DNA from: Pedobacter sp. AJM
GTDB lineage: Bacteria; Bacteroidota; Bacteroidia; Sphingobacteriales; Sphingobacteriaceae
Assembly: GCF_002197755.1 (NCBI RefSeq)
Contig: NZ_NHOT01000002.1
Coordinates: 62,001-126,000, forward strand
DNA length: 64,000 nt
Direction of reading: 5' to 3'
Shown here: positions 45,724-54,899 of the stretch, one piece after another
How positions within the stretch are numbered: position 1 is the first letter of the stretch
How the letters are laid out: every line of letters begins with the position of its first letter
Notes under the pieces: generated by a model
Told to the model about the DNA's origin: nothing
Database searches by the model: none
The model's input: only the letters and a program-made list of their open reading frames with translations
Made by a program: the position numbers and the translations under genes

Positions 45724-46008
45724 ATGAAAAAGCTACTATTAATGTGCCTATTAGCCGCAACGCTGATGGGCTGTAATGCGATTCAGTATTACGAACCGAA
45801 ATTTACGATCGGTATGACCGAGCAGGAATTTAAAAATCTCAACAGATCTGCCGTCCAGGTTTATGGAGATGATAGAGATATGCTGATTTACAGAACCTAT
45901 AATGGCATGACAGAAAACTTCAAATTTTTCCGTTTCTCCAAACAAAAACTGGTACAATTTGGTGAGGGAGTTTATGCAGATGACTATAAGCTTATGCTCT
46001 TGAAGTAA
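45724..46008 (+). CDS. Small lipoprotein, BamE/SmpA-like pattern
   Basis: From the ATG at 45724 this is a 94-residue lipoprotein (signal 'LLLMCLLAATLMGC'). The longer frame from 45688 would put a polar stretch before the signal. The mature part contains 'FTIGMTEQEFKNLNRSAVQVYGDD', which fits the 'G.T..EV....G.P' start of SmpA/OmlA (BamE-like) domains, then 'YRTYNGMTENFKFFRFSKQKLVQFGEG'. True BamE function is not implied. A shared terminator follows at 46013. Confidence 0.7.
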   Translation: MKKLLLMCLLAATLMGCNAIQYYEPKFTIGMTEQEFKNLNRSAVQVYGDDRDMLIYRTYNGMTENFKFFRFSKQKLVQFGEGVYADDYKLMLLK

Positions 46009-46012
46009 CAAA

Positions 46013-46047
46013 AAACCTGCCTTCGGGATTTCCTCAAAGGCAGGTTT
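46013..46047. terminator. Terminator shared by the small lipoprotein and histone-like genes
   Basis: AAACCTGCCTT (46013-46023) pairs with AAGGCAGGTTT (46037-46047). The A5 before the stem serves as a T tract for the minus-strand gene. Confidence 0.8.
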
Positions 46048-46067
46048 ATCAAATATCTAATATTGGT

Positions 46068-46244
46068 TTAAGCTTTATTTTTTGCATCTTGTACTTCCAA
46101 ACGAATGGCCTGGGCTAAGTTCTTTAAATCTTGCATACCTTTACGAACACGGGTTCCAGCGGCGCTATTCCCCTTGTTATAAAACTTGTCTGCATCAGCT
46201 TCCAAAGCTGCAACTAAACTTTTCACTTCTTCAAATTTTTTCAT
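46068..46244 (-). CDS. Histone H1-like DNA-binding protein
   Basis: A 58-residue protein read from ATG 46244 to TAA 46068-46070. It starts 'MKKFEEVKSLVAALEADADK' and continues 'FYNKGNSAAGTRVRKGMQDL' and 'KNLAQAIRLEVQDAKNKA'. This is the short Lys/Ala-rich histone H1/Hc1-like family of Bacteroidota (the 'NKGNSAAGTRVRK.MQDLKNLAQ' core is diagnostic). Members are thought to be nucleoid proteins. It is short enough to be missed by length cut-offs. Monocistronic, ending at a shared terminator. Confidence 0.9.
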   Translation of the reverse strand: MKKFEEVKSLVAALEADADKFYNKGNSAAGTRVRKGMQDLKNLAQAIRLEVQDAKNKA

Positions 46245-46413
46245 TTTCTTGTACTCCTGTAGTTTAAAGGTTTGATTTTTAATTATCTAACTCTAATTTA
46301 AATGGTTTGTTGCACAAACAAAAATATTCCTAAATAAAAATAGCTGTTTAAAGTGCTTTTTTTCTTCTCCACGCAGATCAAAGTTAACTTAAGAAACACT
46401 GGTAAAGCAAAAA

Positions 46414-46438
46414 GCCAATTATCTTAAATAATTGGCTC
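46414..46438 (-). terminator. Terminator of the oxoamine synthase gene
   Basis: AGCCAATTAT (46414-46423) pairs with ATAATTGGCT (46429-46438). On the minus strand the stem is followed by TTTTTGC. It lies 24 nt beyond the stop codon. Confidence 0.75.
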
Positions 46439-46461
46439 CTGTACTCTAACACTATAACTGC

Positions 46462-47703
46462 TTATGCAATTGCAAACTGATTTTCTTTATAATAACCGTT
46501 TTCCAATTTTTCTGAAACTTCACTGAATGCATCCAATGTACGTTGAACATCTTCTAATGTATGTACAGCTGTTGGAATTAAACGCAATTCGATCATTCCT
46601 TTAGGAATTACCGGATACACTACGATTGAGCAGAAAATACTATAATTTTCACGTAAATCAAAGGTAATGGCGGTAGCATCCGTTAATTCGCCCTTTAAGA
46701 AAACAGGGGTCACAACTGAATTGGTTACCCCTAAATCAAAACCGCGTTCACGTAGTCCTTTTTGCAAAGTGGTGGCTATTTCCCATAATTTATCCTTAAG
46801 CTCAGGCTTTCCTTTTAACAGTTCTAAACGTTTTAGAAGTCCTTTAACCATTGGCATAGGTAATGCTTTTGCAAAGGTTTGAGAACGCATGTTGTACCTT
46901 AGGAAATTAGTGATTTCTTCTGTAGACGCTACAAATGCACCAATACCAGCCATAGATTTGGCAAATGTACCAAAGTAAACATCAATGCCTTCAATGCAAT
47001 CCTGTGCTTCATGTGTACCCGCGCCTGTTTTACCCATGGTTCCAAAACCGTGTGCATCATCAACCAGGATCCGGAATTCGAAATCATTTTTAAGGTCGAC
47101 GATTTCTTTTAGTTTACCTTGCGCACCACTCATGCCGAAAACACCTTCGGTAATTAATAAAATACCACCTCCAGATTCTTTAGTCAGTTTGGTCGCACGT
47201 TCTAATTGTTTACGGGCACTATCAATATCATTGTGTTGGTAAACAAATCTTTTGCCCATGTGCAAACGCAGGCCATCTATAATACAGGCATGAGATTCTG
47301 CATCGTAAACGATCACATCATTTCTATCAACCAGGGTATCAATAATCGAAACCATCCCTTGATAGCCATAATTCAACAAAAATGCATCGGGTTTACCAAC
47401 AAACGCAGCAAGTTCCTGCTCCAGTTGCTCATGATATTTTGAGTTACCGCTCATCATCCTGGCACCCATTGGGTAAGCCATACCAAATTCGGCCGCGGCC
47501 TCTGCATCAGCTTTTCTAACCTCCGGATGATTGGCTAAACCTAAATAATTGTTTAAGCTCCAAACCAAATGCTCTTTTCCTTTGAATTGCATGTGCGGTG
47601 CAATCTCTCCCTCTAATTTTGGAAATGAGAAATACCCATGTGACCATTTTTGGTGCTGACCAAGCGGGCCCATGTGCTTTGCTATCTTATCGAATATATC
47701 CAA
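46462..47703 (-). CDS. Alpha-oxoamine synthase-family PLP enzyme (serine palmitoyltransferase/AONS-like)
   Basis: A 413-residue fold-type I PLP enzyme. Members condense an amino acid with an acyl-CoA or acyl-ACP with loss of CO2. Signatures: 'LVWSLNNYLGLANHPEVRKADAEAA', 'GARMMSGNSKYHEQLEQELAAFVG', 'YDAESHACIIDGLRLH', 'LITEGVFGMSGAQGKL', 'ILVDDAHGFGTMGKTGAG' and PLP Lys249 in 'FGTFAKSMAGIGAF'. In Bacteroidota such enzymes make sphinganine or sulfonolipid bases, KAPA (biotin) or aminoketobutyrate; the substrate cannot be fixed here. It starts with TTG at 47703 and is monocistronic. Confidence 0.85.
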   Translation of the reverse strand: MDIFDKIAKHMGPLGQHQKWSHGYFSFPKLEGEIAPHMQFKGKEHLVWSLNNYLGLANHPEVRKADAEAAAEFGMAYPMGARMMSGNSKYHEQLEQELAAFVGKPDAFLLNYGYQGMVSIIDTLVDRNDVIVYDAESHACIIDGLRLHMGKRFVYQHNDIDSARKQLERATKLTKESGGGILLITEGVFGMSGAQGKLKEIVDLKNDFEFRILVDDAHGFGTMGKTGAGTHEAQDCIEGIDVYFGTFAKSMAGIGAFVASTEEITNFLRYNMRSQTFAKALPMPMVKGLLKRLELLKGKPELKDKLWEIATTLQKGLRERGFDLGVTNSVVTPVFLKGELTDATAITFDLRENYSIFCSIVVYPVIPKGMIELRLIPTAVHTLEDVQRTLDAFSEVSEKLENGYYKENQFAIA

Positions 47704-47823
47704 TGTACTGTGTATTTTGTATAATAAAATTTTGCGAATTTAAGCTTTATTCGTCTTAAAATCAATTAGATTAATCTTTTGCCTGTCAATTAAGGTTTTA
47801 ACGATCTAATTTTATGCCAAAAA

Positions 47824-47848
47824 AGCCCCCGATATTGTATCGGGGGCT
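47824..47848 (-). terminator. Terminator of the dcw operon after ftsZ
   Basis: An 11-bp perfect GC-rich stem (AGCCCCCGATA 47824-47834 with 47838-47848) and a 3-nt loop. On the minus strand it is followed by a T run. It marks the end of the division cluster. Confidence 0.93.
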
Positions 47849-47869
47849 CAAAATTATATGTGGTCAGAC

Positions 47870-49534
47870 TTAGTCAACGTTATCATGTAAAAAAGAATTG
47901 TTTGGTCTGATCTCTGTACCACCATCCTGATCGTTGCTGAGTGTAAAACGACTCACCTGTGATTCTGAAGAATGCTGAACTTGCTGCAATTGCATTTGTT
48001 TACGTTTATAAGCAGGTTCATTTTCCAATTCCTGTAAACCATTGGTTGTACGCAGTTTCATGCTCAAATCTTTCAGACGTAAAATACGTTCTTTAGATTT
48101 TTTCAACTGCTCTTCCATTGATTCGTCACTTTTATCATCATCTAAACCAACCACCGGCATTTCTGGTTCAGGAGTTGGTTCAGCAACCGGTGTATCAAAT
48201 ACGTAATTAGGTTCGGCCAACTTCACTTCAAACTCAAACCCGGTTTCTTTCGGCTCTTCTACCTGAGGTTCTTCCTCCATCAGGGTATGACGAACGATAT
48301 GGTTATCCGGCTCCTGCTGTTTTTGAGCTTCTGGCTTGTTGAACATTCCACCAAAAAGATCTGCTTGTGAAACTTCTTCTTTTGCTTTTAAAACAGGCTC
48401 ATAAGATGGCGCTGCTTTTGGCTGAATAAAAGAGTTTACCGGTTCAATCGGGCGAACCAATGGTGCTTCTTCTGGTGTTAGCAGTGAGATTTTCTTCTTA
48501 TTTTTTTCTTCATGAACGCGCTCTTCTGAAGTCTGGAAGCCTGTAGCAATAATGGTTACCGATAATTTATCTTCCAGAGATTCATCCGTACAGTTACCCC
48601 AGATTAAATCTGCTGATAAACCAGCTTTATCCTGAATGTAATCTGTAATAATAGAAACCTCATCCATGGTTACTTCACGAAGACCAGAACTGATGTTCAA
48701 TAAAATATAACGGGCGCCTTCAATTTCATTATCTTTCAATAATGGAGAAGCTAAAGCACCTTCCACCGCTTCTAATGCACGATCTTCACCATCAGCAGAA
48801 TGACTACCCATAATGGCTACGCCACTATCTTTCATCACGGTACGCACATCCTTAAAATCCACGTTGATATAACCTGGAACAGTAATGATTTCGGCGATGC
48901 CTTTAGCTGCAGTAGTTAAAATATCGTCAGCCTGCCCAAATGCAGAACCTAAGGTCAGGTTTCCAAAAATCTCACGTAAGCGATCATTTGAAATAACCAG
49001 ATAGGAATCTACATATTTCTTTAACTCTTCCATTCCTTCATCAGCCTGAAGACGACGTCTTTTCCCTTCGAATGAAAATGGAGTAGTAATGATGGCAACA
49101 GTTAAAATATCAAGTTCTTTAGCAGCTTTCGCAATAATTGGCGATGCACCTGTACCGGTACCGCCACCCATTCCTGCTGTAATAAAAAGCATTTTGGTTG
49201 TACTACCCAGCATAGCTTTAATATCATCTATATTCTCTATTGCCGAGTTTTTACCCACCTCAGGAATAGAACCAGCACCCATTCCTTCGGTTAAGCTAGC
49301 CCCTAATTGCACCTTGTTAGGGATAGGACTAGATTCCAAAGCCTGGGCATCTGTATTACAAATAATAAAATCTACACCAGTAATACCTGACAGGTACATA
49401 TGGTTTACTGCGTTGCCGCCACCGCCTCCAACACCAATTACCTTGATAATTGAAGACTTATCTTTTAACATTTCGAACTGCATATCTTTATGAATCAGTT
49501 GTTTAAAAATTTTTAAATTCTGTTCATTACTCAA
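47870..49534 (-). CDS. ftsZ: Cell division protein FtsZ
   Basis: A 554-residue tubulin-like GTPase (537 if it starts at ATG 49483, 'MQFEMLKDK', which is close to the conserved core). 'IIKVIGVGGGGGNAVNHMY', the tubulin signature 'GMGGGTGTGASPIIA', and T7 loop region 'QADDILTTAAKGIAEIITVPGYINVDFKDV'. It forms the Z ring at mid-cell. The C-terminal linker (about 350-530) is long and acidic, and the tail ends 'IRPNNSFLHDNVD', the Bacteroidota-type end. Last gene of the dcw operon, 79 nt after ftsA. Confidence 0.97.
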   Translation of the reverse strand: MSNEQNLKIFKQLIHKDMQFEMLKDKSSIIKVIGVGGGGGNAVNHMYLSGITGVDFIICNTDAQALESSPIPNKVQLGASLTEGMGAGSIPEVGKNSAIENIDDIKAMLGSTTKMLFITAGMGGGTGTGASPIIAKAAKELDILTVAIITTPFSFEGKRRRLQADEGMEELKKYVDSYLVISNDRLREIFGNLTLGSAFGQADDILTTAAKGIAEIITVPGYINVDFKDVRTVMKDSGVAIMGSHSADGEDRALEAVEGALASPLLKDNEIEGARYILLNISSGLREVTMDEVSIITDYIQDKAGLSADLIWGNCTDESLEDKLSVTIIATGFQTSEERVHEEKNKKKISLLTPEEAPLVRPIEPVNSFIQPKAAPSYEPVLKAKEEVSQADLFGGMFNKPEAQKQQEPDNHIVRHTLMEEEPQVEEPKETGFEFEVKLAEPNYVFDTPVAEPTPEPEMPVVGLDDDKSDESMEEQLKKSKERILRLKDLSMKLRTTNGLQELENEPAYKRKQMQLQQVQHSSESQVSRFTLSNDQDGGTEIRPNNSFLHDNVD

Positions 49535-49612
49535 TGTAATATTAACACTTTTTCAACATACGTTTTCCACATTTGTTAAGAATGTGGAAAACTCATTTTT
49601 TGTGGAAAAGTT

Positions 49613-50971
49613 TTAGCTTTTTAAGTAATCTTCATCACTCACATTCATATCGTCCTGAATGAATGTTTTCGTTTTCGCCAGTAATTTATCAAACAAACCT
49701 GGTCCACGTTTTTCTTTCTCTTTTACCGTTTTTGGCTTCTCTACAAATACCCCTGGTTGCTTCATTTCTTCAATCAGCTCTTCTGCTTTCTGGATACCTT
49801 TAATCAATAATCCAACACTGGTGGCATACATCGGGCTTTTCAAGTCATCATAAATTGTTTTTGGCATATCTTCATATTTAGATAAATGCTCATTCGGATA
49901 TCCGATGCGGCAATCTAAACCTGTTACATACTCTACTGCCTGAGATAAGTGCTTTAACAGTGCGCCACCACCTGTGATGACAATGCCACCAATTAATTTT
50001 TTCTCATATCCGGAAGATTTGATTTCGTAATATACATGCTCAATAATTTCTTCCATCCGTGCCTGGATTACATATGCCAGGTTTTTAACTGATATTTCTT
50101 TCGGTTCGCGTCCACGTAAACCTGGTACACAAATGATTTCATTTTCTTTGTTCTCCTCAGCAAGGGCAGAACCAAAACGTGTTTTCAGCAACTCAGCCTG
50201 GTTACGCATGACAGAACAACCCTCTCTGATGTCTTCAGTTACACTATTACCACCAAATGGAATTACCGCTGTATGGCGAATAATGCCTTCATGGAAAATA
50301 GCAATATCTGTAGTACCACCACCAATATCTACCAATGCGATCCCCGCTTCTTTCTCTTCATCGCTCAACACCGATTCAGAAGACGCCAATGGCTCAAGAA
50401 TTAAATCCTGCGTTTGTAATCCTGCATTGTTTACACATTTAATGATGTTTTTCACAGCGGTAACCTGACCGGAAATGATATGAAAATTAGCTTCCAGACG
50501 TACGCCAGCCATACCTATAGGATCTTTAATTCCCGGTTCGTTATCAATGGTGAATTCCTGTGGCAATACATGGATGATCTCCTCTCCTGGAGGCATCACC
50601 AGTTTAAACATATCGTCAATCAGCTTATCGATATCTTTTTTACCAATTTCGTTGTTTAATTCTCTTCTTGTTAAAATCCCTCTATGCTGTAAGCTTTTGA
50701 TGTGCTGACCAGCAATCCCTACATTTACCACCTGTATTTCTACGTTGGATTGTCCGCTTGCGATTTCTACTGCCTGCGCGATGCCTTGCACGGTTTTTTG
50801 AATGTTAGAAACCACTCCACGTGTCACACCTGCCGATTCTGCTTTGCCTATTCCTAAGATTTCTATCTTACCATGTTGGGTTCTGCGGCCAACGATAACA
50901 CAAATTTTTGTAGTACCGATATCTAATCCTACTACAATGGGAGACTGACTGGTAAATTTTGCCTTGTCCAT
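49613..50971 (-). CDS. ftsA: Cell division protein FtsA
   Basis: A 452-residue actin-like protein anchoring FtsZ to the membrane. ATPase motifs: 'IVVGLDIGTTKICVIVGRR' (phosphate 1), 'GIALVDIGGGTTDIAIFHEG' (phosphate 2), and 'GGIVITGGGALLKHLSQAVEYVTG' (adenosine). The 1C domain lies between about 85 and 165. The C-terminus ('GLFDKLLAKTKTFIQDDMNVSDEDYLKS') contains an amphipathic helix for membrane binding. It lies between ftsQ (5 nt gap) and ftsZ, the usual order. Confidence 0.96.
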   Translation of the reverse strand: MDKAKFTSQSPIVVGLDIGTTKICVIVGRRTQHGKIEILGIGKAESAGVTRGVVSNIQKTVQGIAQAVEIASGQSNVEIQVVNVGIAGQHIKSLQHRGILTRRELNNEIGKKDIDKLIDDMFKLVMPPGEEIIHVLPQEFTIDNEPGIKDPIGMAGVRLEANFHIISGQVTAVKNIIKCVNNAGLQTQDLILEPLASSESVLSDEEKEAGIALVDIGGGTTDIAIFHEGIIRHTAVIPFGGNSVTEDIREGCSVMRNQAELLKTRFGSALAEENKENEIICVPGLRGREPKEISVKNLAYVIQARMEEIIEHVYYEIKSSGYEKKLIGGIVITGGGALLKHLSQAVEYVTGLDCRIGYPNEHLSKYEDMPKTIYDDLKSPMYATSVGLLIKGIQKAEELIEEMKQPGVFVEKPKTVKEKEKRGPGLFDKLLAKTKTFIQDDMNVSDEDYLKS

Positions 50972-50976
50972 ATTTG

Positions 50977-52173
50977 TTAATTTTGCTGAGTTTTATATTG
51001 TTTTTCTAGGGCTCTGATTTCTTTTTCTCTTGCTTCTTTCTGCTTTTTAAGCTCTTGTGCACTTAATACAGGTTTTGCCTTAGTTGTTGCTTTTTGATTT
51101 TCTTCTTTTTTGGTTTCTTTCGCCTTTGCCGCCTGAACTACAGGCTTTTTGGGTTCAGTCTTATTTTCAACCTTTTTCACCTCAGTTTTCTTGGTTTCAG
51201 TTTTTTTGACTTCGGGCTTTTGTGGCTCCAGCTTCCGGGGTTCTGTTCTTTTTACTTCAGTTGCTGATGCAGTCTGAACAGGTGTTTTTTTAATGGCCGC
51301 CGCGATTACATCCTTCACCAATGAATCAGAAACCCTTTGCTGTACACGAACGCTATCCATCTTTGATAAACGCTTTAAATTCCTTGCGATTTCTGTAGAG
51401 TCGCGCCTTTGGCAAACAATCTGATTGGTATACTTGATATTAATGGTTTTATAAGCTTCCCATCCTACCTGCGGCATTGCTTTTTTATAGAAAATAAGCA
51501 GGTTATTCATTTTCTTTTCCAGCGAATCAGCATTACCTAAAATTATACGCTGATTACCCACCCTTGGAATGAGTTCCATATCATTTTGCTGATCTACCAC
51601 GACCTGTTCAATCTGGGCATCCCAAAGTGTATCCTTTTTGATGTACTGAGCAGTTTTATAAAGGTCGCGGGCCAATTTAGTATGTAAGGTATCTACACGG
51701 CTACCAAAAACCTCCGAAATATGACCTGTAGCCACCAGCACATTTGCGGTAAAATTAGAAGAGGTAGGCATTTTTAATCCATCATTGTCTATATAGAAAT
51801 CTTGTCCAGTTTCATTTAATATACGTACAATGGGCTGTCTTTGTTTGACTTCGATGTTTAAAATTCCATCCATATCTACATAAACCTTTGCAAATGCGAT
51901 ATAAGGGTTGGATTGTAATTTCTTTTCTATTTTATGGATGTTAATGTTTTCCAGATTTCTTCCTAAAAGCACACCCTGATCTTCTTTCAGGATGGCATCA
52001 ATTTCTTCTCTTTCGATAAAATTATCTGCACCGGGAATTAAAATTTTTACATCAGTACATTTTACCGTCTGCTTTTTAACATTAATAAAACTTAAAAGCA
52101 CCACCACTCCAGCCAGGCTGATTAGCCAGGCAAAGCCGGTAAATATTGCGCTCCAGTTTATTCGCTTAAGCAT
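50977..52173 (-). CDS. ftsQ: Cell division protein FtsQ/DivIB with long Lys-rich tail
   Basis: A 398-residue bitopic protein: one TM helix (about 8-31, 'SAIFTGFAWLISLAGVVVLLSFI'), a POTRA-like region ('VKILIPGADNFIEREEIDAIL...NINIHKIEKKLQSNPYIAFAKVYVD') and the FtsQ beta domain. It belongs to the divisome FtsQLB complex. From about residue 298 the chain is a low-complexity Lys/Glu/Pro/Thr tail with repeated KKTE/VKK/EPKK units, well beyond the usual FtsQ length of about 270-300. Its start overlaps murC by 8 nt. Confidence 0.9.
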   Translation of the reverse strand: MLKRINWSAIFTGFAWLISLAGVVVLLSFINVKKQTVKCTDVKILIPGADNFIEREEIDAILKEDQGVLLGRNLENINIHKIEKKLQSNPYIAFAKVYVDMDGILNIEVKQRQPIVRILNETGQDFYIDNDGLKMPTSSNFTANVLVATGHISEVFGSRVDTLHTKLARDLYKTAQYIKKDTLWDAQIEQVVVDQQNDMELIPRVGNQRIILGNADSLEKKMNNLLIFYKKAMPQVGWEAYKTINIKYTNQIVCQRRDSTEIARNLKRLSKMDSVRVQQRVSDSLVKDVIAAAIKKTPVQTASATEVKRTEPRKLEPQKPEVKKTETKKTEVKKVENKTEPKKPVVQAAKAKETKKEENQKATTKAKPVLSAQELKKQKEAREKEIRALEKQYKTQQN

Positions 52174-53521
52174 GGTTTAATGTATTTTTAATGGGTTCAA
52201 TAAGGGTATCAATATCGCCGGCACCAACTGTTAAAATCAGTTCAGGCTTTTCTTGCGCGATGTATTCGATCACGGCATCTTTTTCAACAATTCTTTTATT
52301 TCCCAGTGTGATTTTATCCATTAAGAACTGTGCATTTATACCTTCCAAAGGCAATTCTCTGGCCGGGTAAACATCTAATAATAAAAGTTCATCGGCGGTA
52401 CTTAAAACGCGGGCGAAATCATCTGCAAAATCCCGTGTCCGTGTAAACAAATGCGGTTGAAAAATCACTGTCAGTTTTTTCGTTGGGTATAGCTGCCTAA
52501 CCGCATCAAAACATGCCCTAAGTTCTTCAGGATGATGCGCATAATCATCAATATAGATCTGCGATTCGTTATTGACAATATATTCAAAGCGACGTTTAAC
52601 CCCTTTAAAATTGGCAACGGCCAGTTTTACTTTTTCGGTATCAATCCCCAGCTGTAAAGCGATGGCTATGGCTACGGTTGTATTTTCCACATTATGCTTA
52701 CCAGGCAGCATTAAGCTTACATCTGTCAGCTGATGATTGGGGTCAACATAATCAAAAACAAATTTCGCTCCTTCAACCCTTAAGTTTATTGCCTTTGCAT
52801 CAGCGGTTGAGCTTGCGGCATAGGTGATGCTATTTTCTAAAGGCAAACCTTCGTGAACATACAGTTTGCCCTCAGCCTTTAACTGACCGGCATATAACCG
52901 GAAAGATTCTTCCAAATGGCTTTTATCACCATAAATATCCAGATGATCGGCATCCATTGAGGTAACAACAGCAATATCAGGGTGTAAGGTCAGGAATGAA
53001 CGGTCATATTCATCCGCTTCTACAACCACCACATTATTTTTTCCGAAAAGCACGTTGCTGTTGTAGTTACTGGCAATGCCACCCAAAAATGCAGTACAAT
53101 CATATCCTGTATCTTTCAGAATATGTGCTACTATAGAAGATGTGGTTGTTTTCCCGTGTGTACCCGCTATCCCGATACAGAACATTCCCTTGCTAATAAT
53201 TCCTAACACTTCAGATCTCTTCTTCAGCACAAATCCGTGGTTTCTAAAATGATTGAGTAATTGAGCATCTTTCGGAATGGCGGGGGTGTAAACCACCAAA
53301 GTATCTTCTTGTGGATGGAGAAATGCTTCGGGCAATTCAGATACTTCATCAGCATAAGTGATCTGTATACCTTCCTGCGCTAATGTTTCAGTAAGTCGGG
53401 TTTTAGTTTTATCATAACCACAAACGTCCTGACCACGTTTAGCAAAATAACGGGCGAGCGCACTCATGCCGATACCACCGACACCTATAAAAAAGACCCT
53501 ATTTATTTTACTTAATTCCAT
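52166..53521 (-). CDS. murC: UDP-N-acetylmuramate--L-alanine ligase
   Basis: A 451-residue Mur ligase adding L-Ala to UDP-MurNAc with ATP. 'RVFFIGVGGIGMSALARYFAKRGQDVCGYD' (UDP-binding Rossmann fold), the P-loop 'GIAGTHGKTTTSSIVAHIL', 'VVVEADEYDRSFLTLHPDIAVVTSMDADHLDIYG' and 'IYIDDYAHHPEELRACFDAVRQLYP'. It overlaps ftsQ by 8 nt and is separated from murG by an 81-nt gap filled with a nested palindrome. Confidence 0.96.
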   Translation of the reverse strand: MELSKINRVFFIGVGGIGMSALARYFAKRGQDVCGYDKTKTRLTETLAQEGIQITYADEVSELPEAFLHPQEDTLVVYTPAIPKDAQLLNHFRNHGFVLKKRSEVLGIISKGMFCIGIAGTHGKTTTSSIVAHILKDTGYDCTAFLGGIASNYNSNVLFGKNNVVVVEADEYDRSFLTLHPDIAVVTSMDADHLDIYGDKSHLEESFRLYAGQLKAEGKLYVHEGLPLENSITYAASSTADAKAINLRVEGAKFVFDYVDPNHQLTDVSLMLPGKHNVENTTVAIAIALQLGIDTEKVKLAVANFKGVKRRFEYIVNNESQIYIDDYAHHPEELRACFDAVRQLYPTKKLTVIFQPHLFTRTRDFADDFARVLSTADELLLLDVYPARELPLEGINAQFLMDKITLGNKRIVEKDAVIEYIAQEKPELILTVGAGDIDTLIEPIKNTLNHA

Positions 53522-53527
53522 TTTTAT

Positions 53528-53601
53528 TAGATTTGAGATGGGAGATATGAGACACTAGACAAATGGTCTAATCTCAAATCACACATCTAGTTTCTCATCT
53601 C
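53528..53601. repeat. Nested palindromic element between murC and murG
   Basis: GATTTGAGAT (53530-53539) faces ATCTCAAATC (53571-53580). An interleaved second pair, GAGATATGAGACACTAGA (53542-53559) and TCTAGTTTCTCATCTC (53586-53601), is imperfectly complementary. The operon mRNA would be strongly folded here. Confidence 0.6.
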
Positions 53602-53602
53602 T

Positions 53603-54706
53603 TTACTTAATCAATTTCAACACTTCACCCGCTATCATTTCATCAGCTGCCGGCAAGGCCATTTTCCCTATGCTTTCTGATAACTTAATGCGCTGACTTT
53701 CATCTTTCAACAATTCCAAGGCTGTTTTAACCAAAGTATCTTCAGCAGAACGGTCATTGATGAGCAAAGCAGCACCATTTTTAACCAGTGCCATTGCATT
53801 TTTAGTCTGATGATCTTCTGCTACATTTGGAGAAGGCACCAGTATTACTGGTTTTTTGATCAGGCAAAGTTCTGCAATGGTTCCTGCTCCGGCACGGGAG
53901 ATGATTACATCTGCCGCTGCATAAGCCAGGTCCATTTTATTTAAAAATTCCAGGATGCGCACGTTGGGGTGATATTCAAGCCCTAACCTTTCAATAATTC
54001 CTTTATAATAGAACTTACCGGTTTGCCAGATCACCTGAACATCCTGAGCTAAAATTTCAGGCAGGTGTTTTTCAATCGCTTTATTTAAGGTTCCTGCGCC
54101 TAAACTCCCCCCCGTAACCATAATGGTTTTTTTCAATGGATCAAGTTTCAAAAGTTCAGCACCTGCATGGTGTTTACCTTTAATATCCACCACCTCTTTA
54201 CGTACCGGATTACCTGTTTTCAAGATCTTATCTGCCGGGAAAAACTGATCCATTTCGTCAAAAGCGACACAAATCTTGGCCGCTTTTCTGCCCAGCCACT
54301 TGTTGGTAACACCTGCATATGAATTTTGCTCCTGTATTAAACTTGGAATTCCTTTCAATGAAGCCGCATACAATAACGGACCAGAAGCATATCCCCCTAC
54401 ACCCACAACAGCATCAGGTTTAAAATCTTTAATAATTTCTAGGGCTCTTTTTACACTTCCGATCACTTTAAATGGCAATGCCAGATTTTTCATGATCGAA
54501 CCGCGCTGCATACCACTGATATTCAATCCTATAATTTTATATCCGGCAGCTGGAACTTTTTCCATTTCCATCCGGCCGTTTGCGCCCACAAACAAAATTT
54601 CACAGGAAGGAACCAAGCGTTTAAGCGCATTGGCTATGGCTACGGCGGGAAATATATGCCCGCCGGTGCCACCACCTGATATGATAATTTTTGGGGAATT
54701 ATTCAT
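53603..54706 (-). CDS. murG: UDP-GlcNAc--lipid I GlcNAc transferase
   Basis: A 367-residue GT28 glycosyltransferase that converts lipid I to lipid II at the inner face of the membrane. Gly-rich loops 'ISGGGTGGHIFPAVAIANAL' (N-domain) and 'VTGGSLGAGTLNKAI' (C-domain), donor motif 'IISRAGAGTIAELCLIKKPVILVPSP' and 'AEDHQTKNAMALVKNGAALLI'. 'AVVGVGGYASGPLLYAASLKGIPSLIQEQNSYAGVTNKWL' is the acceptor region. It is flanked on both sides by repeat-rich gaps. Confidence 0.96.
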   Translation of the reverse strand: MNNSPKIIISGGGTGGHIFPAVAIANALKRLVPSCEILFVGANGRMEMEKVPAAGYKIIGLNISGMQRGSIMKNLALPFKVIGSVKRALEIIKDFKPDAVVGVGGYASGPLLYAASLKGIPSLIQEQNSYAGVTNKWLGRKAAKICVAFDEMDQFFPADKILKTGNPVRKEVVDIKGKHHAGAELLKLDPLKKTIMVTGGSLGAGTLNKAIEKHLPEILAQDVQVIWQTGKFYYKGIIERLGLEYHPNVRILEFLNKMDLAYAAADVIISRAGAGTIAELCLIKKPVILVPSPNVAEDHQTKNAMALVKNGAALLINDRSAEDTLVKTALELLKDESQRIKLSESIGKMALPAADEMIAGEVLKLIK

Positions 54707-54717
54707 TTTGTTATTTA

Positions 54718-54895
54718 ATTATTGAATGAGGGAATTTTGAATGAGGGAATGTTCAATAAAGATAGCTACATTCAATCATTCGTTCATTCTATCATTCTTT
54801 ATTTCTATCTCTAATTATTGAATTTGTGAATTTTGAATGAGTAAATGTTTACTAGCGACAATTACATTCTACAATTCAATCATTCTTTCATTTAA
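54718..54895. repeat. Two tandem units of the GAATGA/TCATTC repeat, copies B and C
   Basis: Units at about 54718-54798 and 54813-54895. Each begins ATTATTGAAT, continues GAATTTTGAATGAG and an AATGTT, then a GATAGC- or TAGCGA-like centre, then the complement-like ATTCAATCATTC words. They lie between murG and the four-helix-bundle gene. Confidence 0.65.
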
Positions 54896-54899
54896 TCCT

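Noticed and set aside
47704..47720. Possible fourth NrtR-like site (GTGTATTTTGTATAA)
   Set aside because: Only one arm matches; the second arm reads TATAA instead of TACAC, unlike the three perfect copies.
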